Origin: Natrinema ejinorense
GTDB taxonomy: Archaea > Halobacteriota > Halobacteria > Halobacteriales > Natrialbaceae
DNA length: 64,000 nt
Assembly (NCBI RefSeq): GCF_002494345.1
Contig: NZ_NXNI01000001.1
Coordinates: 1,054,001 to 1,118,000 of the forward strand
Direction of reading: 5' to 3'
The notes beneath the pieces were generated by a model that was given only the letters and a program-made list of their open reading frames with translations, made no database searches and was not told the DNA's origin. Positions 26,551 to 36,270 of the stretch are shown piece after piece (within the stretch, counting starts at the first letter, position 1; each line of letters begins with the position of its first letter). Made by a program: the position numbers and the translations under genes.

Positions 26551-27957
26551 ATGGGGGCACTCGAGAATTACTTCGGACTCGCTGAACACGACTCCGACGT
26601 CGGTACCGAGACCATCGCGGGAGTGACGACCTTCCTCGCGATGTCGTATATCATCCTGGTCAATCCGTTCATCCTGGCGGACGCGATCGAGATTCCCGGC
26701 TACTCCTACTTGCAGGTCGTCCAGATGATCGCTATCGGGACGATCATCGCGTCGGCGGTCGCCATCTTCGTGATGGCGTTCTACGCGAACAGACCGTTCG
26801 GACTCGCCCCCGGCATGGGGTTGAACGTCTTCTTCGCGTACACGGTCGTTATCGGGATGGGGATCCCGTGGGAGACGGCCCTCGCAGCCGTGTTCGTCGA
26901 GGGGATCGTTTTCATCGTCATCACGGCAGTCGGCGCTCGAGAGTACGTCATCAGGCTGTTCCCGGAGCCGGTGAAGTTCTCCGTCGGCGCGGGGATCGGG
27001 ATCTTCCTGCTGTTCATCGGACTGCAAGAGATGGGCGTCGTGGTTCCGGACGAAGCGACCGCCGTCGCGCTCGGTGACATCGCGACGAACCCGGCGGCTC
27101 TGCTCGGCCTGTTCGGTCTCTTCCTGACGTTCGTACTCTGGGCGCGTGACATCACCGGCTCGATCATCCTCGGTATCTTCGGTACGTCCGTCGCCGGCTG
27201 GCTTACGTACTTCACGGGGCTGGCCAGCCCGACGTCGGTTCTGCCGACGGCACTGCTGAGCGAGGAGGGACAGCTATCGTTTGCGGTCGTAACCTCCCCG
27301 CAGTACGACATCTCTCCGCTGCTGTTCGCCTTCGTCGACGGGCTCCGAGACATCGATCCGTTCACGTTCACGCTGGTCGTCTTCACGTTCTTCTTCGTGG
27401 ACTTCTTCGACACCGCCGGGACGCTCATCGGCGTCTCGCAATTCGGCGGCTTCCTCGACGAAGACGGCAACCTTCCCGACATCGACAAACCGCTGATGGC
27501 CGACGCGATCGGGACGACCGTCGGCGCGATGGTCGGGACGTCGACCGTGACGACGTACGTCGAATCCTCGACCGGCGTCGAAGAAGGGGGCCGGACGGGG
27601 TTGACGGCGCTCGTCGTCGGAATCCTGTTCCTCGCCACGCTCGTGCTTATTCCGCTGATCGCGATGATTCCCGCGTACGCGTCGTTCATCGCGCTCGTCG
27701 TCGTCGGGATCATCATGTTACAGGGCGTCCTCGACATCGACTGGGACGATCCGGCGTGGGCCGTCTCCGCGGGGCTGACGATCACGATCATGCCGCTGAC
27801 CTACTCGATCGCCAACGGCCTCGCGGCCGGTATCATCGCGTTCCCGATCCTCAAGGCTGCGATGGGTGAACTCGACGACGTCCGCCTCGGTCAGTGGCTC
27901 ATGGCCGCCGTCCTCGTGGGTTACTTCTACGTCCACACGAGCGGCATCGTCGGCTAG
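26551..27957 (+). CDS. NCS2-family purine permease (AzgA/PbuG-like)
   Basis: A 468-residue nucleobase:cation symporter with about 13-14 hydrophobic segments. Signatures of the AzgA-like subfamily are seen: the ETIAGVTTFLAMSYIILVNP opening, FGLAPGMGLNVFFAYTVV, FFFVDFFDTAGTLIGVS, and GTSTVTTYVESSTGVEEGGRTGL. Members of this subfamily move adenine, guanine, hypoxanthine or xanthine rather than uracil. The start at 26551 gives the family's usual short cytoplasmic N-terminus and is preferred over a longer frame that begins far upstream. Confidence 0.92.
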   Translation: MGALENYFGLAEHDSDVGTETIAGVTTFLAMSYIILVNPFILADAIEIPGYSYLQVVQMIAIGTIIASAVAIFVMAFYANRPFGLAPGMGLNVFFAYTVVIGMGIPWETALAAVFVEGIVFIVITAVGAREYVIRLFPEPVKFSVGAGIGIFLLFIGLQEMGVVVPDEATAVALGDIATNPAALLGLFGLFLTFVLWARDITGSIILGIFGTSVAGWLTYFTGLASPTSVLPTALLSEEGQLSFAVVTSPQYDISPLLFAFVDGLRDIDPFTFTLVVFTFFFVDFFDTAGTLIGVSQFGGFLDEDGNLPDIDKPLMADAIGTTVGAMVGTSTVTTYVESSTGVEEGGRTGLTALVVGILFLATLVLIPLIAMIPAYASFIALVVVGIIMLQGVLDIDWDDPAWAVSAGLTITIMPLTYSIANGLAAGIIAFPILKAAMGELDDVRLGQWLMAAVLVGYFYVHTSGIVG

Positions 27958-28066
27958 TTGCAGGTCACGCGTCCGATTCCAGACCGTTGTATGGTTTCCC
28001 TACCGATCCCGGAGACCGCCGCTACCCACGCGTTCATACGGCTCGAGGCCCCTACTTTCGTTCACC

Positions 28067-28312
28067 ATGGCAGATATCACGCTGTACGAACTCCCCGGCT
28101 GCCCGTACTGTGCGAAGGTCCGATCGAAGCTCGACGACCTCGAACTCGAGTACGACGTCATCGAGGTGCCTCGCTCCCACGGCGACCGCACCGAGGTCGA
28201 GAACGTCAGCGGCCAGACCGGCGTCCCGGTCATCAACGACGAGGCAAACGGCGTCGAGGGCATGAACGAGAGCGACGACATCGTCGAGTATCTCGAGGAG
28301 ACGTACGCCTGA
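28067..28312 (+). CDS. Glutaredoxin-like protein
   Basis: An 81-residue dithiol glutaredoxin with active-site CPYC (12-15), TGVPVI providing the cis-Pro, and a C-terminal NESDDIVEYLEE helix resembling the N-terminal domain of GSTs. It reduces protein or low-molecular-weight disulfides, with gamma-glutamylcysteine the likely thiol in haloarchaea. The ATG at 28067 lies about 30 bp after TTCATACG. Copy A of the dispersed palindrome begins 1 nt after its TGA. Confidence 0.92.
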   Translation: MADITLYELPGCPYCAKVRSKLDDLELEYDVIEVPRSHGDRTEVENVSGQTGVPVINDEANGVEGMNESDDIVEYLEETYA

Positions 28313-28313
28313 G

Positions 28314-28393
28314 CCGGTTTGCTGTCCCGATTTCCGGTGGAACCGCAGGGCGGTCGCGGTCCCACCGGCACTGACGGACAGGAGACCGTATGA
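28314..28393 (+). repeat. Dispersed palindromic element, copy A
   Basis: An outer stem pairs CGGTTTGCTGTCC with GGACAGGAGACCG (12 of 13 positions). An internal loop (CGAT / CACTGAC) follows, then an inner stem of about 12 bp around GCAGGGC. About 35 consecutive bases at the right end are identical to copy B at 45.6 kb. It lies between the convergent glutaredoxin and COG1395 regulator genes, 1 nt after the glutaredoxin stop. Confidence 0.85.
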
Positions 28394-28472
28394 GACGGAG
28401 AGTTCCGACGCCGTCGCCCACCGCGCGTCTACAGTAGCCGCCGAAACGATACGGAGAATTCAGTGAACGCGA

Positions 28473-29438
28473 TCAGGCCGCCTCTTCGTGTTCGGAGCGC
28501 TCCCGGATGACGTCCCGAAGCTCGTCGGCGTTCCGGAGCTTCGCGAGTTCGTCGCGCTCGACCAGCGCGGTACCGTCGACGGAGTCCTGTTTCGCCCGAT
28601 CGACGACGTAGACGGATCGCGTGCGCGTGACCTGCCCGATCGAACTCATGATTCGGGCGCGTTTCTCCGCCGCCTTGGTAAACTTCGAGTGGCCGGTGAG
28701 GACGATGTCGCTGTCGTCTTCGTCCTCGCTGACGGCCGTAAACGGCGATCGGGCCGTCGGATGAACGCTGTACCCGGCCCGCGTGAGGACGGCAACTACC
28801 TGTTCGTCGTCCGGATCCGCCTCGGGGTCGTCCGGCGTCGCCTCGCTCTCGTGAACGTCCTCGGCCCCCTCGAGGACGTCGACGGGGCTCGTCAGGGGAG
28901 CCTCGAACAGCTCCTCGAGGTCCATCGCGACCTCGACGGAGGCGTTCATGCCGTCTTCGTACTTCGAAACGGTTCGTCGGGAGACGCCGAGTTCGCTGGC
29001 GAGTTGGCCGAGACTCCAGTCGCGGTCCTCGCGTTCGTCGGCCAGCAGGTCACCGTCGATGTTGACGTAGAGGCCGCCGGGTGCGGCGTAGATCAGCGGC
29101 GGGACCTCCTCGATGAACAGGTTGTACGCCGTATCGGGGCTGAAAACGGGGACGCCGTGACGGAAGTAGACGACGTCGGGTTTGAGATCCTCGTCGCGAC
29201 TGCGCAGGCCGATGACCAGCGGCGTCGCACCCAGATAGGTCCCCAGCCGGCGCATCTCGTGGCCCGTCGCCTCGTTGAACGCGTCGATGTTCGCGAGGAT
29301 CTTGACGAGGATGAGGTCCTCGCCGCGGCGCGCGGCGATATCGAAGCTCTTCGGTCGGATCGCACACCGAGCGCTTACCGCGAATCCCGCGTCCTCTAAC
29401 ATCGCGGTCACGTTGCCGACAAGTGCGGAGCGGGACAT
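28473..29438 (-). CDS. COG1395-type HTH transcriptional regulator
   Basis: A 321-residue archaeal regulator. The N-terminal part ([24 protein letters not shown], then [18 protein letters not shown]) resembles a restriction-nuclease-like fold without obvious catalytic residues. An XRE-type helix-turn-helix sits at about 125-165 ([25 protein letters not shown]), followed by a C-terminal region of unknown role with [29 protein letters not shown]. Targets are unknown. A TATA box 26 bp upstream of the ATG at 29438 confirms the start; a long upstream extension was rejected. Confidence 0.85.
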   Translation of the reverse strand: MSRSALVGNVTAMLEDAGFAVSARCAIRPKSFDIAARRGEDLILVKILANIDAFNEATGHEMRRLGTYLGATPLVIGLRSRDEDLKPDVVYFRHGVPVFSPDTAYNLFIEEVPPLIYAAPGGLYVNIDGDLLADEREDRDWSLGQLASELGVSRRTVSKYEDGMNASVEVAMDLEELFEAPLTSPVDVLEGAEDVHESEATPDDPEADPDDEQVVAVLTRAGYSVHPTARSPFTAVSEDEDDSDIVLTGHSKFTKAAEKRARIMSSIGQVTRTRSVYVVDRAKQDSVDGTALVERDELAKLRNADELRDVIRERSEHEEAA

Positions 29439-29460
29439 ACGGGGTTGTAAGCGATTCCTC

Positions 29461-29467
29461 CTATAAG
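29461..29467 (-). promoter_or_regulatory. TATA box for the COG1395 regulator
   Basis: CTTATAG on the minus strand, about 26 bp upstream of the ATG at 29438; leaderless arrangement. Confidence 0.6.
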
Positions 29468-29653
29468 ACGTTTTCCCCAGGGTATCCGTGTGCCGTGTCG
29501 CGATTGGCCGCCGTACCGGAGGTATACTTATATACGGGTTTCCCCGGCTCGGCGATGCCCTGATGCCGCGAGCGATACCACCAGGATCGTACACCTCGCT
29601 GCTGTATCGACGGGCCGGCCCTCGAGTACGTGGCACCCGTCCGGTCGAGCACC

Positions 29654-29851
29654 CTACTGGCTGGCGTAGCGCAGAACCCACATCGAGAGCGGGAGGCTCG
29701 CTGCGACCAACCCGTATACCCCGCCCATGAGCGGTTCGACATCGAGCGACGGAGCCAGAAGGTAGCCCGTCGTAAACCCGAGCGGATCGAGAACGAGCGC
29801 GAGTATCACGATCTGTTGTTGGAACGGTTTGGACTGTAACCACCGGAACAT
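29654..29851 (-). CDS. Small two-helix membrane protein
   Basis: A 65-residue protein starting [13 protein letters not shown], then two hydrophobic helices (about 14-35 and 41-60) with an LDVEPL turn and a short RYASQ end. It looks real because its composition is hydrophobic and it has a promoter-like region with repeats upstream. I do not recognise a family or function. It stands alone between the COG1395 regulator and TiaS. Confidence 0.55.
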   Translation of the reverse strand: MFRWLQSKPFQQQIVILALVLDPLGFTTGYLLAPSLDVEPLMGGVYGLVAASLPLSMWVLRYASQ

Positions 29852-29870
29852 ACTGTGAGAGGTGCATAGA

Positions 29871-29907
29871 GTATCAGTTTGAAATGGTTTCTGAATTTCA
29901 GTATCAT
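29871..29907 (-). promoter_or_regulatory. Operator-like repeats upstream of the small membrane protein
   Basis: GTATCA occurs twice (29871 and 29901, 30 bp apart). Between them are TGAAAT and ATTTCA in inverted order, the latter inside CTGAATTTCAG, an 11-bp dyad. The sites cover the position expected for the TATA box of the gene starting at 29851. AT content is higher than in the flanks. Confidence 0.35.
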
Positions 29908-30022
29908 ACGGGGGAGGATCCGAACGGAGGCGTGATCGAACGCCACGATCCCACTGCTCGGTGACCGCGAGAGAGCGGCCGCTCCCGAAAGGGGTTACCC
30001 GTTCCCCCGCCAAGCACCGTCG

Positions 30023-31330
30023 ATGACCGTCGTCGGCCTCGACGATACCGACTCGCGCGAACGCGGGATGTGTACGACGTACGTCGCCGCGCAGATCGCC
30101 GAGCAACTGCGTCGAAGCGAGTGGTCGGTCCAGCGAATCCTCCTCGTGCGACTCAACCCCGCCATCGAGTACAAGACGCGGGGGAACGCCGCGCTGGCGA
30201 TCCACACCGACTGCGATCCCGACCGCGCGTTCGCGATCGCCCGCGACCGACTCGAGGAACTGGCCGAAACCGGGGACGAGCGGACGAATCCGGGGCTCGT
30301 CGTCGCGGACCACGCCGCCGAGGAGGGCGCGATTCCCCGCGACGTCGGGCGATTCGCGCTGGCGGCGATCCGCGACCGTCTCGAGCCCGCCGACGCCGGA
30401 GCCCTCGCCGAACGCTGTGGCTACCGGTCGTGGCACGCCGGCAACGGCCGCGGTCGGATCGGCGCGCTGGCCGCCATCGGTGCCTGGGCAGCCCTCGCGG
30501 AGTGGACCCACGAGTACATCTCCTATCGCGAGCCCGACCGCTGGGGGACGCCCCGCGAGGTCGATCCCGAGAGCGTCTTCGAGGCGGCGGAGTGGGGCTA
30601 CCCCGAGGTCTGGGATACGGTCGACCGCGGCGAGGACGAACCCGTCTGCGTCCCTCACACGCCCGGTCCGATCCTGCATGGAATCCGCGGCGACGATCCG
30701 GACGCGGTCCGGTCGGTCGCCGAGCGTATCGAGAGCGAACCCGTCGCCGCGACCCAGTCGTTCGTGACGAATCAGGGGACGGACGTCCACCTCCGAAACG
30801 GTTCGATCGGCGACCTCGACGACGGGCGCGCCTATCGGCTCGAGGGCCGGGTCGCGAGCGAGCCCGAAACGCGCCGTGGCGGTCACGTCTTCGTCGACCT
30901 CGCGGCCCCGACTGCGACCGAAGACGAATCCCGAGCGGGAGCGAGCGAGGGGTTGCCCTGTGTCGCCTTCGAGCCGACCAAACGATTCCGGGATCGGGTG
31001 CGACGCCTCCGCGTCGGCGACCACGTGTCCGTCTGCGGCGAGGTGAGCGACGGGACGCTAAAGCTCGAGAAGTTCGCCGTCCGCGGTCTCGTCCGGACCG
31101 AGCGGGTCACGCCGACCTGTCCCGATTGCGGGCGAACGATGGACAGCGCCGGTCGGAACCAGGGCTATCGGTGTCGATCGTGTGGGACCGGGACTGCGGG
31201 GAAAGCTAAGCGGCCCCTCGAGCGCGACCTCGAGCGCGGCTGGTACGAGGTTCCCCCGTGTGCCCGCCGACACATCGCGAAGCCGCTCGTCCGCGGTGGG
31301 TTCGACGCGCCGACACACCCCGAGTGGTAA
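30023..31330 (+). CDS. tiaS: tRNA(Ile2) 2-agmatinylcytidine synthetase
   Basis: TiaS attaches agmatine to C34 of tRNA(Ile2) so that it reads AUA codons. The 435-residue protein opens with GLDDTDSRERGMCTTY, carries RNPAIEYKTRGNAALA-like kinase-type residues (LVRLNPAIEYKTRGNAAL), an ISYREPDRWGTPREVD segment, an OB-fold near 270-350, and a C-terminal zinc ribbon (CPDCG and CRSCG). This is the full archaeal domain set. The ATG at 30023 gives the family's exact N-terminus. Confidence 0.95.
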   Translation: MTVVGLDDTDSRERGMCTTYVAAQIAEQLRRSEWSVQRILLVRLNPAIEYKTRGNAALAIHTDCDPDRAFAIARDRLEELAETGDERTNPGLVVADHAAEEGAIPRDVGRFALAAIRDRLEPADAGALAERCGYRSWHAGNGRGRIGALAAIGAWAALAEWTHEYISYREPDRWGTPREVDPESVFEAAEWGYPEVWDTVDRGEDEPVCVPHTPGPILHGIRGDDPDAVRSVAERIESEPVAATQSFVTNQGTDVHLRNGSIGDLDDGRAYRLEGRVASEPETRRGGHVFVDLAAPTATEDESRAGASEGLPCVAFEPTKRFRDRVRRLRVGDHVSVCGEVSDGTLKLEKFAVRGLVRTERVTPTCPDCGRTMDSAGRNQGYRCRSCGTGTAGKAKRPLERDLERGWYEVPPCARRHIAKPLVRGGFDAPTHPEW

Positions 31331-31340
31331 GGGACCGGAC

Positions 31341-32969
31341 TCAGTCCGTTCCGAAAACCGTCACCGTCCGGCTGTCGCTCGCGTGGGGTGACCGGACCAC
31401 GACCGGGAAGCTGTCGTCGGTCGAGACGGGATAGGTTTCGTACCCCAGGGAAACGGTACCCGTCTCACCCGGCGCGAGGCGCACACTCGTGGAATCGACG
31501 ACCTCGGGCGTGTGGCCGACGACGAGTTCGATTTCGTGCGTACCGGTCGCGGTGCCCGTGTTCTCGAGGGCGGCGGTTACCGAGAGCCACTCACCACCGG
31601 AGACCGGCGCGTTCGTCCCGGTAATCGACACGGCGACCGTCGCGTTCCCCTGCTCACCGTCGTCTCGCCCGTAAACGAGCACCGACTGGACGGCGCTGTC
31701 GTCGCCCGTCCGCACGCGGACGGGGAACTCGTCGTCGTTCCTGACGGGATAGGTCTCGTAGCCCAGCGAGACCGTCTCCGTCTCGCCCGCGGCGACGACC
31801 ACGTCCGCCGTATCGACCGTCGTCGGATCGTGGCCGACGACGAACTCGACCTCGCGACTTGCCGGTCCGTCACCCGTGTTCGCGAGCGTCGCCGTCGCCT
31901 CGAGGCGCTCCCCGCCCGTCACCGGCGCGTTCGTCTCGAGACCGGTCACCTCGAGGTGACCCTGCGAACCGGTATCGTCGGTTCCGATGACGGTGACGTC
32001 GGTCTCCGAGGTGGCGTGGGCGGTCTCGACGCGGACCGGGAACGTCTGCGTGTTGCGGACGGTGGCCGTCGTGAACTCGAGGCGGACGGACTCGCGCTGT
32101 CCCGTGAAGACGTCGACCGTCTCGCTGTCGACGTGGGTGGGATCGTGGCCGACGATCAGATCGGTCTCGACGTCGACGAACGCGTGATACGTGGAACTCC
32201 CCTGGGGCTCGATTTCGGCCTCGACGACGAGATCGTCGCCGGCACGAACCGGTGCGTTCGTGTCGGTGATCGCGACGTCGTGAAACGCCGTGACCGACGG
32301 GCCGTCGGCTCGAGCGGCCGAGAGCCGCCCGTCACGGCAGGCGACCCACGCCATCATCGGATACTCGCCGATGAACCAGATGGCGTTCCCCCCGGTCGTC
32401 TCGTACGTGACCGTCGCCGTCGCCCCCGACAGATCGGCGCGGTCGACGTAGGTAGCGTTGCGCCCTTCCTGCCAGAAGAGCCGGCGGAGCGTCCCCCCGT
32501 CGTCGGCGGCGACTGCAGTCACTTCGATCTCGTCGTGGACGGTCACCGTGGCGTCCGGCCCCGGGTCGCACGTCACGTCGATACTCGGTGCCGCCGGCGC
32601 GTTCTCGGTGACCTCGACCGTCCAGGAGAGGGTCGTCCCGTCGACGACGAGGCTCACGTCGTACGTTCCGACCTCGTCGAACCGACCGTAGGCGGCCGGA
32701 TGCCCCGTGATGTCCGTGTAACTATAGAACGGGGCGTTGGGCGCGACGTCGTGGCCATCGGCGCCGTCCACTCGCCAGTCGGTTGCCGACGGCTCCACCG
32801 GCGGGGTCGCCGCGGCCTCGAACAGAATATCGTCGCCGGGTCGGACCGCCGTCGCGCGCTCCGTCGGACACACGCGCTCGAGGGAACCCGTCTGGGCGCC
32901 ACCCACCCCTGCGGTTGCGAAGGCCCCCGCAGTACTTCCAACCGCCGTAACGTATTCTCGCCGTCGCAT
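31341..32969 (-). CDS. Tat-exported surface protein with CARDB-like repeats
   Basis: A 542-residue protein with a short Tat-type leader (MRRREYVTAVGSTAGAF). A PKD/Ig-like domain (ATDWRVDGADGH, YGRFDEVGTYDVSLVVDG) and a second beta domain are followed by three tandem CARDB-like repeats at about 230-540. Each begins TNAPV-x-GG or similar and includes a VVGHxPxxVD segment; the last two share SLGYETYP. There is no C-terminal membrane anchor, so it is likely secreted or surface-associated. The ligand is unknown. It is convergent with tiaS. Confidence 0.78.
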   Translation of the reverse strand: MRRREYVTAVGSTAGAFATAGVGGAQTGSLERVCPTERATAVRPGDDILFEAAATPPVEPSATDWRVDGADGHDVAPNAPFYSYTDITGHPAAYGRFDEVGTYDVSLVVDGTTLSWTVEVTENAPAAPSIDVTCDPGPDATVTVHDEIEVTAVAADDGGTLRRLFWQEGRNATYVDRADLSGATATVTYETTGGNAIWFIGEYPMMAWVACRDGRLSAARADGPSVTAFHDVAITDTNAPVRAGDDLVVEAEIEPQGSSTYHAFVDVETDLIVGHDPTHVDSETVDVFTGQRESVRLEFTTATVRNTQTFPVRVETAHATSETDVTVIGTDDTGSQGHLEVTGLETNAPVTGGERLEATATLANTGDGPASREVEFVVGHDPTTVDTADVVVAAGETETVSLGYETYPVRNDDEFPVRVRTGDDSAVQSVLVYGRDDGEQGNATVAVSITGTNAPVSGGEWLSVTAALENTGTATGTHEIELVVGHTPEVVDSTSVRLAPGETGTVSLGYETYPVSTDDSFPVVVRSPHASDSRTVTVFGTD

Positions 32970-33183
32970 GTGGTATCATACGTCCTACAGGACGGTATAG
33001 CTAATACAACGTTAGTGAGACGAACACGTCGGAGGGAACGAGTGTCCGTTCGACAGCAGGAGAGCGACGCGGAGTCAGGAGCGACGGCGACGGGGCAGTT
33101 GGGTCGGTTGGGGTCGTCGCGCCGTGTTCGTTCAGCCCGTGTCTCGAAAGGGTTTTTCGGCACGACCGGTTGTGTACGGACAA

Positions 33184-34296
33184 ATGGGGCTCGAGGATGA
33201 AATCGAGGCAATCGAGGAGGAAATCGCCAATACGCCCTACAACAAGTCGACGGAGGCCCACATCGGCCGGCTGAAGTCCAAGCTCGCGGAGAAAAAGGAG
33301 AAACTCGAGAACCAGCAGTCCGGCTCCGGCGGTGGCGGCGGCTACTCCGTCGAGAAACACGGCGACGCGACCGTCGCCCTGGTCGGGTTCCCGAGCGTCG
33401 GCAAGTCCTCCCTGTTGAACTCGCTGACCAACGCCGAGAGCGAGACCGGCTCGTACGAGTTCACGACCCTAGACGTCAATCCGGGCATGCTGAACCACCG
33501 CGGTGCGAACATCCAGTTGCTGGACGTGCCGGGACTGATCGAGGGCGCGGCGGCGGGCAAAGGCGGCGGCCAGCAGGTGCTCGCAGTCGTTCGGAACGCC
33601 GACTTGATCATCTTCATGCTCTCGGTGTTCGAAATCGAGCAGTACGATCGGCTCCAGGAAGAGCTCTACGACATCAACATCCGCGTCGACCAGGAGCCCC
33701 CGAAGGTCACGGTCCGACCGAAGATCAAAGACGGAATCAAGATCACCTCGAGTACCGACCAGGATCTCGACGAGAAGACGATCAAGGACGTCCTCCGCGA
33801 GCACGGCTACGTCAACGCCGATCTGAACCTCCAGGAGAACCTCTCCATCGACCGGCTTGTCGACGGACTGATGGAAAACCGGGAGTACATCCCCTCGATC
33901 ACCTGCGTCAACAAGGTCGACCTGATCGATCCCGACTACAAGGAGACCGTCGACGAGCAGTTGCGCCAGCGCGATCTCGACCCCGAGGAAGTCACCTTCA
34001 TCAGCGCCGAAGAGGAGAAAGGGCTCGACGTGCTCAAAGATCGGATCTGGGAGCGACTGGGCCTCATCCGCGTCTATATGGACAAACCCGGTCGCGGCAT
34101 CGACTGGGAGGAACCGCTCGTCGTCGAGCAGGGGACCACCGTCGGCGAGGCCATCGAGAAACTCGGTGGGGAGATGGAAGAGCGATTCCGCTTCGCGCGG
34201 GTGACCGGACCCAGTGCCGCCCACGACCAACAGCAGGTCGGGAAGGATCACGTCCTCGAGGACGAGGACGTGTTGAAACTGATTCTGCGTCGGTAG
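33184..34296 (+). CDS. Drg/Obg-like GTPase with TGS domain
   Basis: A 370-residue translation-factor-class GTPase of the archaeal DRG type. An N-terminal helical region (IEEEIANTPYNKSTEAHIGRLKSKLAEKK) precedes G1 GFPSVGKSS (68-76), G2 in YEFTTLDVNPG, G3 DVPGLIEGAA, and G4 NKVD. A DRG-specific insert sits within the G domain, and the C-terminal TGS domain covers about 290-370. Eukaryotic DRGs associate with ribosomes; the archaeal role is inferred to be similar. A GGTTTTTCGG stretch about 30 bp upstream may be the promoter. Confidence 0.93.
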   Translation: MGLEDEIEAIEEEIANTPYNKSTEAHIGRLKSKLAEKKEKLENQQSGSGGGGGYSVEKHGDATVALVGFPSVGKSSLLNSLTNAESETGSYEFTTLDVNPGMLNHRGANIQLLDVPGLIEGAAAGKGGGQQVLAVVRNADLIIFMLSVFEIEQYDRLQEELYDINIRVDQEPPKVTVRPKIKDGIKITSSTDQDLDEKTIKDVLREHGYVNADLNLQENLSIDRLVDGLMENREYIPSITCVNKVDLIDPDYKETVDEQLRQRDLDPEEVTFISAEEEKGLDVLKDRIWERLGLIRVYMDKPGRGIDWEEPLVVEQGTTVGEAIEKLGGEMEERFRFARVTGPSAAHDQQQVGKDHVLEDEDVLKLILRR

Positions 34297-34474
34297 CCGA
34301 TCCGGTCCCGTCGCCAATACGTATCGTCTCGACACGCGTTCTGGAAATGTTTCATAGGGGCCCCCATTCGAAATGATATGAATTTATAGAATTTTGAGGG
34401 TTTGAAACAGTCCTTTCCACACACACCAACCATATCTGGCATTTTATTTACCATTAACTCCATCGAAACGGTGA

Positions 34475-34483
34475 AAAATATAC
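34475..34483 (+). promoter_or_regulatory. TATA box for the NhaC-family gene
   Basis: AAAATATAC lies about 27 bp before the ATG at 34507. This rules out a longer frame starting at a TTG near 34402. The 100 bp upstream are markedly AT-rich for this genome. Confidence 0.7.
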
Positions 34484-34506
34484 GACTGCCCGAAGACTAT
34501 GTAGGT

Positions 34507-36222
34507 ATGGCTGATTTCGGCGCACTCTCGCTCGCCCCGCCGCTGCTCGCGATCGTCCTCGCGATCTGGACGCGGCGGCCGATCCTCTCGCTGTTCCTGG
34601 GGATCTGGTCGGGCGGCGTTATCGCAACCGGGAGTATCGGCATCGGACAAACGTTCGACTGGATCGCCGAGTCGATGGCGGACATGTTTCACGCACAGAT
34701 CCTGATCTTCACCCTGTTGCTGGGATCGGGCGTCGCACTCATCTGGCGACTCGGCGGTGCGACCGCCGTCGGAAACTGGGCGACCAGCCGCCTCGAGACT
34801 CCGCGCAACGCCGGAGCGGCGACGTGGATACTGGGAATGCTCCTGTTTTTCGACGATTACGCCAACACGGCGATCGTCGGCAGTACGATGCGCGAGATTT
34901 CCGATCGGATGCGCATCTCCCGGGAAAAGCTCTCCTACATCGTCGACTCGACGGCCGCGCCCGTGGCGACGATCGGCCTCTCGAGTTGGGTCGCCTTCCA
35001 GCTGTCGATGATCGACGAGGGATACACCGCCCTCGTCGAGAGCGAGGAGTACGCCCTCGCCGCGGCCGACACGCCGGGGGCGTTCCAGACGTTCGTTAGT
35101 TCGATTCCGTTCAATACGTATTCGCTATTGGCGATCGTGATGGTGGGCATCATCGTCCTCTCACAGCGTGACTACGGGGAGATGCTCGACGCCGAACACC
35201 GATCCTGGCGGACGGGGAAGGTAAACCGCGACGAGGCCCAGCCCCTCCAGGAGGTCGAGAAGGATCTGGGTACGCCGATCGAGGAGCGGCCGATGCTCCG
35301 GACGTTCTTCGCACCGATCGTCGTGCTGATCGCGGTCACGCTCTCCGGGGCGTTCTGGACCGGCTATCAGACGTGGGTCTCGGACCAGGCCGAGGCGGGT
35401 GCACCGACGTCGCTCGAGACGGCCGTCGGCAACGACGGCCTCGTGCAGGTACTGGTCGACGTCGTCGGTGCCGGCGACTTCGCGGCCGCGCTCGTCTGGG
35501 GGTCGTTCGCGATGGTCGCGACCCTGATCCTCTTCGGACTGGCCTACGACCTCTTCGATCTCGGTGACGGCGTCGAGACGGTGCTCGACGGGTTCGCCCT
35601 CATGCTGACCGCGGTGACGATTTTGGTCCTCGCATGGTCGATTAGTGCGGTCGCCGAGGAACTCGGCACGGGCAGCTACGTCGCCGGCATCGCGGAAGGG
35701 GTCGTCTCACCGGCCATCCTCCCGATCGTCGTGTTGCTCGTGTCCGCGTTCGTCGCGTTCACCATGGGGTCGTCGTGGGCGACGATGGGTATCGTCACGC
35801 CGATCTCGATCCGCGTCGCCTACGAACTCACCGGCACGTTCGAACTCATGCCGGTGATGGTCGGCGCGGTGTTCTCGGGTGCGATCTTCGGGGACCACTC
35901 GTCGCCGATCTCCGACACCTCGGTCCTCTCGGCGACGTTCACCGGTGCAGACCTCATCGATCACATCCGCACGCAGCTCTACTACGCCGGCACCGTCCTG
36001 TTCGTCGTGATCGTCTGTTACGCGCTCTATGGCTTCTTGGGCGTCTCACCCGTACTCTTCCTGCCGCTGGGAGTCGTCTTGCTGGTCGGACTCGTGTACG
36101 GACTGTCGGCGTTGGATGCCCAGCGTAAGGGCCTCGTTCCCAGGGCGTCCTCGGTCGATGTCGACCGCACGGATCGAACGCCGGACGCCGAACCCGGATC
36201 CGCCCCGGAAGACCTCGACTAG
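34507..36222 (+). CDS. NhaC-family Na+/H+ antiporter
   Basis: A 571-residue membrane transporter with about 12 helices, Pfam Na_H_antiporter type. Landmarks are LIWRLGGATAVGNWA, FFDDYANTAIVGSTMREISDRMRISREKLSYIVDSTAAPVA, FTMGSSWATMGIVTPI, and the C-terminal GAIFGDHSSPISDTSVLSATFTGADLIDHI. The last two groups carry the conserved Asp, His and Ser of this family. It probably expels Na+ in a high-salt cytoplasm. The C-terminal 30 residues are polar. The gene stands alone. Confidence 0.92.
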   Translation: MADFGALSLAPPLLAIVLAIWTRRPILSLFLGIWSGGVIATGSIGIGQTFDWIAESMADMFHAQILIFTLLLGSGVALIWRLGGATAVGNWATSRLETPRNAGAATWILGMLLFFDDYANTAIVGSTMREISDRMRISREKLSYIVDSTAAPVATIGLSSWVAFQLSMIDEGYTALVESEEYALAAADTPGAFQTFVSSIPFNTYSLLAIVMVGIIVLSQRDYGEMLDAEHRSWRTGKVNRDEAQPLQEVEKDLGTPIEERPMLRTFFAPIVVLIAVTLSGAFWTGYQTWVSDQAEAGAPTSLETAVGNDGLVQVLVDVVGAGDFAAALVWGSFAMVATLILFGLAYDLFDLGDGVETVLDGFALMLTAVTILVLAWSISAVAEELGTGSYVAGIAEGVVSPAILPIVVLLVSAFVAFTMGSSWATMGIVTPISIRVAYELTGTFELMPVMVGAVFSGAIFGDHSSPISDTSVLSATFTGADLIDHIRTQLYYAGTVLFVVIVCYALYGFLGVSPVLFLPLGVVLLVGLVYGLSALDAQRKGLVPRASSVDVDRTDRTPDAEPGSAPEDLD

Positions 36223-36237
36223 GTCACCACCTCCGCC

Positions 36238-36245
36238 ATATTTTT
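36238..36245 (+). promoter_or_regulatory. TATA box for the double VOC protein
   Basis: ATATTTTT about 28 bp before the ATG at 36271. The T-run also lies right after the NhaC stop and could double as that gene's terminator. Confidence 0.5.
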
Positions 36246-36270
36246 GCCGGCTGCAGGCCAGTGATCGTCT

